Shown here one piece after another: positions 59,813 to 64,000 of a stretch of 64,000 nt of DNA. The DNA is from Isoetes taiwanensis (Eukaryota > Streptophyta > Lycopodiopsida > Isoetales > Isoetaceae): assembly GCA_021234155.1 (NCBI GenBank), contig JAJEKV010000338.1, positions 126,001 to 190,000 on the forward strand, given 5' to 3'. Below the pieces are notes generated by a model. It saw only the letters and a list, made by a program, of their open reading frames with translations, was not told the DNA's origin and did no database searches. A program made the position numbers and the translations under genes. Numbering within the stretch: position 1 is the first letter of the stretch; each line of letters starts with the position of its first letter.

Positions 59813-62243
59813 TTATCTTCTCTTACTTCTGGTATTCTGAGCAGGAGTTTTATTAAGACCAGACAAGAATAAACCTAATTTATTCCCATCCTTTTTGACA
59901 TATTTTTTCATTGGCTGAATCTTCTCAGTCTTAGGGTCAATGCTGAGATTTTCATTTAAATATTCCTCTTTATCCCAATTCTCTTTGTCACTCCCATATC
60001 CCTCACTATCACTAAATTCAGAACATCCTCCAGGAAAAAACTGAAACATAGGGTTTATATTAATATTTAAAGGAGCAGAAGCGAGAACTTGCCTGATATT
60101 TCCTTTCTTGAAGCTTTACAGTTTGGGTAGCTATTTCTTCAGGTGTGTCAGGAACAAAATCAGGGACAATCTCAGGAACAGCCTCAGAATCATTTCTAAT
60201 CTCACCCATTGCAATTCCTTCTTCATGTGAAGATTGTGAGATATGATTTTGCAGAGAGGCCATCTGATCAACAAACTTATTGGACATTTTTTGAGGGCTG
60301 ATAGGACATTCAACCACTGGGGAGTCAAGGTCAATTAGGGAAGGCAAATCAACAAGGTTTGTACCAGCAGATTGTGTATGGATATCTGGAGTGGCCATGG
60401 TGTGAACAGATGAAGGACAAATCTTGGAGGAAACACATATTTTGCTCTTATTTAATTCAGAATCTAGATTACCATTAAGGTCAGATAATACCTGAAAAGG
60501 ATTTGGACTGTTGACTTGGAAATTGACCTGTTGCTGTGATGACTATTGAGTCAAGTTTGCAGAGATTTGACTAGAGCTCTTAGTCAAATGAGAGTCCATT
60601 TTAGACTCATTTAATTTTTTGTCCTGTTGATTCAAGTTTGCTGGCATAGATATTTTTACATGTGAGTTCACCTGAGAGGAATTCAGCTGAAACTTAGCTT
60701 TGTCTCGAGATTTCATATTTAATGACCCACTCTTACTATTGTTTTTGATAGGATAATCCATAAGACTGTAAGAGCATTGGCCTTTTTGGTGGTCCTTGGC
60801 CTCTTTAATTATTTCACTCAGAGTGAAATTTAATTTATCAGTAGCCTGAGAAGCTTTTTCAGTCATAATCCCTTTGACTAGGAGCTTTGGTTCACCAATT
60901 GCTAAGGGACGAGTATGTTTTGTAGAGATTGGCAATTCAGCTTCACAAAGTTTGCCTTTGTCTCTCATCTCATCTCTTACAGCCTTATGTTTCTGGATTC
61001 TCTTGTAGCTTCCATTTACTTTTGTCCATTTGAATCTGTCATTTTCTGGCAGCCTTTGAAACTGAGTATCTTTATCAATGTTTTCCTTTGTAATATTGCT
61101 TTATCCAAACTGATCCATTTGATTATCCCCCGTATTTTGCTGATTGGAAACCTTATCAGGAGCCTGAGCTTTTTGTTGTAATCTGTTCACTTGAGAGATC
61201 TCTATTGAAGACTTGCAGTCAAAGTACCAAAAATGCCTATGAGAGCATTTCTAACATTGTGAGGGCAATCCAGACCATCTAAGTGTTAATAGGGATTCAA
61301 GGCCAAAGGCATCTGTAAAAGGAATGGAAAGAGGTATGTCCTTGGAAAGATCAAGATGAACAACGCTTCTGGGAGGTTTGGCAGGGGAATATTCAGTAGA
61401 AATATAGGTTCCAATAGAGTTGAAAAGTAGTTTGAAGCATTCTTCATCCCAATAGATTGGATTAAGACCAAATAAAGTTGTGGAGGCAATGCATAAATTA
61501 TTCATTTGATCAATGTCAAGCTTAGGGTGCCATTTGAGGAAAGTCAATTGAGAGGTCTCATAAGTCATGGGGCCAAAATTCAGAAAGAAATTGGTTGATT
61601 TAGAATTCCCACATTCAAGCATAATTTTGGGAAAATTTAGCCAGTATATAGCCTGAATTAGGATACCTTTATGAAGGCTGAGAAGAAAGGTCCACAGTTT
61701 ATCTAGTTTCATTCCACATTTTTGGACTTTTATAATTACAACAGAGTTCGATAGAGCATCATTTTTTGAATGAACAATCGGGAGATTCAAAGAAATACCA
61801 TGGTAGATGTTCATTTTCCGCTCCTTCAGATGTGGAATTGTTGTACGCTTGAGCCTTTCGTCCAGATCATTGTTCGAGCGGATCTCTAGGTGGCGTCTTG
61901 CAACTCCATAAGGTATAGGAACCTGAGTAGCATGATTTAGGGGATGAAGAATACCCCGGTGATCAGGATCAGCAGATAAATTGTCCCAATGAGGAACATC
62001 ATAAGAAATCGGATCCATAGGAGGTGATGGAGGCAACAAATTATCAAAGTTTTCGAATAGAATAGTGCCCGAAGGTTGATCTTGGAAGGAAATCAGGTTT
62101 TGAAGAACAGAGAATCGATCAGAAGCGGGAAGGTTCGCGAATGCATGAAGAAGGGCCAAATGTTTAGGTTTTTTTGGTAAATTGGAGACCATTGCGAAAA
62201 TTTCAGGGAGAAACAACAAAAGTTCATGCAAAAAATTTAACAA
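59813..62243 (-). pseudogene. L1 copy 2 ORF1 (RNA-binding, zinc knuckle), with point stops
   Basis: The first 330 codons are open from Met at 62243; a second Met at 62192 (MVSNLPKK) is an alternative start. The DUF4283-like region includes IYWLNFPKIMLECGN and LNPIYWDEECFKLLFNSIG. At 61251-61253 a TAG replaces the Gln of the zinc knuckle QCxKC..HRHFWY..C that is intact in copy 1. The same frame goes on through two more stops to about 60060. A frame change then leads to an acidic-basic C-terminus ending NTRSKRR at 59813. Lys/Gln/Ser-rich linkers dominate the second half. Confidence 0.88.
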
Positions 62244-62975
62244 CTGAAAAGGGGGAAAAGGTAACAGAAAACAGAGGACAGAAACCTATAGCTTGAACCA
62301 AAATTAACCAGAGAAGATCGGATTGCCATACACAATGAATTGATCGATTGCAGAGAAAACCAGGTACAATTCGAAAGAAATTAGGGGGAAATTCTATCAA
62401 ATTGAGTAGGATCTTGAGGAGAATAAACTTCAACAGAGATCATATAATCCAACCAATCACAATGAACTCTGAATTTCCCTGCTGGGCCGAGTGCACTCGA
62501 ACCCACAAATTCTTCTACCCACGAATTGGTGATTTGAACTTCAAATTCGACAGTGCTTGGAACGAAAGAATATTCAGAGAAAAACAGATTGTCCGGGAAG
62601 AACTGATGAATAATTAAAGAACTCCAGAGATCAGTAGCCGAGCCTTTTAGAAATCCACACGAAATTCTAGATTGCTCCCTTATGATTGTGAAAACAAAGG
62701 TTTCCATGAATCAGACGAAAGAAAAGGTGATCCTGCTTCATAAGTATGACAAAACAGTAATCAGTTTGTAGCTCAGAATGTGAGGATTACCACTAGAGCT
62801 ACCCTTCTACAAGGGTAGCAGATTGATCCTCAGAAATTTTGCCTCAAATCACAGAGAATTCAAATTCTCCCATATTTTTTTATCAAGAAAGGGCTTGTAA
62901 CAGAAAATATGGGATAAAGACAAAAAAGGCAAGAAAATAGGCGCACGTCCATTTCCACCTAACCTTAATGGTGCC

Positions 62976-62990
62976 ACCTCAGGCTTTCTT
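62976..62990. repeat. Target-site duplication, right copy (LINE copy 2)
   Basis: This is an exact copy of 55211-55225. Confidence 0.93.
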
Positions 62991-64000
62991 CCTCTCTCTA
63001 AGGCTTTAGCATTAAACTGGAGAGACTTGTCATGTTGAGATCTTTGTTACTATGTTTTTTGGATTGCTTACAATCCTTCGCGTGTCCAGTGGCATTGTTG
63101 GAACATTTACTTGGAACTAACTTGCTTTCTCACTTTGATCCTCCTTCTGGCGATCCCCTCTTTCGTTCCTTTCCTCAGTATCTTTGGCCCTTATTTTATT
63201 CCACTACGTGCGCATGGTGACGTCAATGTATTATTGCCAGGTTAGATCTAGTACAATAAGAGGCTCATTCAACTCACAAATGGTGCTACAAGAGCTGCAA
63301 CTAGTGGAATTTTCTATTCTATTTCTCAACGGCATGGTCGCTGGAGTTCTGCTTATTCTCATGCTCATTATATTCAATCGGATCTTCAATAATATTTGCA
63401 ATTATCTTGACATTTGAGTTTATGAATAGAGAGTTCTCTTTTTTTTTCGGCTCATTTATGTTGTATATTGCAAGTTCTCGTCAGAGATATAGCGTTGGGC
63501 AAACTCTTAGAATTTTTGATCCAAAACTAAAAGCTTTTGAAAGAAAACTTTTAATAGATTTTCACTCCTTTATGCTTTTTAAGGATCATTGGATCCGACC
63601 ATATTCCCAGTTATATGCCAGATCCAAGGTCTAGAAATATACGCCTTAGTCCCACATATCAAAAAATGCGCCATGTACAACAAGTTATACGTATAAAAAT
63701 ACGAGTTAAAAGGAAGAATACATGGCCCTAAATGATTGCAAATAGTGATGCATGAGAAATAACCAAAAGCACAACTTTTTGTTGATCTCGAAAGAAATTT
63801 GTCAAAGCAGTAGAAAGGGCTTCTCCAGGACACAAAACCCGGAGCATAGCTTTTCGGTAGCCTCAAATAAAATTGTGCAAGCAGGAGATTCTGCAAGCAG
63901 TTTGAATTGTGATCCTGCAGTTCGACAGTGCTGCTTGGTCCGGATCAAATTTCATAGTGCAATTTGGATCAAATTTTAGAGTCTGGATTATATTTCACAT
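62991..64000. other. T-rich spacer, no gene seen
   Basis: The stretch continues the T-rich sequence left of LINE copy 2, then AT-rich DNA with short unrecognised ORFs. No repeat or RNA gene was recognised. Confidence 0.45.

Larger units (their letters stand above)
55226..62975 (-). mobile_element. L1-type LINE, copy 2 (full length, 7.75 kb)
   Basis: An exact 15 bp target duplication brackets the element and defines both ends. On the minus strand it comprises a 5' UTR of about 730 bp, ORF1 (62243-59813), ORF2 (59766-56031), ORF3 (56050-55611), a ~350 bp 3' UTR and an A-rich tail. ORF1 has single-base stops, ORF2 one deletion and frame change, and ORF3 one deletion. The copy is inactive but is close to complete and is the best reference for this family. 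It is inserted in T-rich intron-like sequence. Confidence 0.95.

Noticed and set aside
1-64000. CRISPR arrays, bacterial operons, rRNA and tRNA genes
   Set aside because: No regularly spaced repeats with unique spacers, Shine-Dalgarno gene arrays or rRNA/tRNA sequences were seen; the content is plant nuclear.

Overview
This is nuclear DNA from a land plant with an intron-containing, repeat-rich genome. The evidence is plant-type genes (a RUNKEL-family kinase with HEAT-like repeats, a mitochondrial ribosomal protein uL29m with a telo-box upstream), plant L1-type LINEs with DUF4283-like ORF1 and zf-RVT ends, and a TRIM element with an initiator-Met-tRNA primer site. I lean toward a fern, lycophyte or gymnosperm because of the repeat load, but the sequence alone does not fix the lineage.

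Layout. 1-8.9 kb: two copies of a ~1.4 kb direct repeat, each carrying a decayed TRIM-type LTR, then AT-rich spacer. 8.9-13.2 kb: decayed pseudogenes on the minus strand (5-oxoprolinase, aldo-keto reductase). 13.8-15.3 kb: an apparently intact three-exon uL29m gene (minus). 16.1-17.8 kb: relic of a non-L1 LINE. 19.2-21.1 kb: a cluster of ~100 bp hairpin modules. 21.1-34.0 kb: one L1-type LINE (LINE-3, plus strand) inserted into such a module with a 14 bp target duplication. It has itself been invaded by a 456 bp TRIM and by two head-to-tail elements (6.2 and 0.9 kb) with conserved ends, which I read as Helitron-like (Helentron-type). 35.5-42.0 kb: a 5'-truncated L1 copy (minus). 43.1-43.6 kb: an inverted-repeat cluster. 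44.3-49.9 kb: the RUNKEL-type kinase gene (minus, ten exons), with several reading-frame breaks as it stands. 50-54.1 kb: a GC-rich stretch and an unrecognised gene or pseudogene (plus). 55.2-63.0 kb: a full-length 7.75 kb L1 of the same family as the 35.5 kb copy, flanked by a 15 bp target duplication.

The host genes do not form a pathway: uL29m works in mitochondrial translation and RUNKEL in cytokinesis. Most of the sequence is nested transposons. The two most interesting observations are (1) a third small ORF after ORF2, shared by both copies of the minus-strand L1 family, with substitutions that look biased toward synonymous changes, and (2) the tandem pair of elements in LINE-3 that share only their termini (38 bp and 178 bp), carry a terminal hairpin and asymmetric inverted ends, and leave a precise gap-free insertion site.
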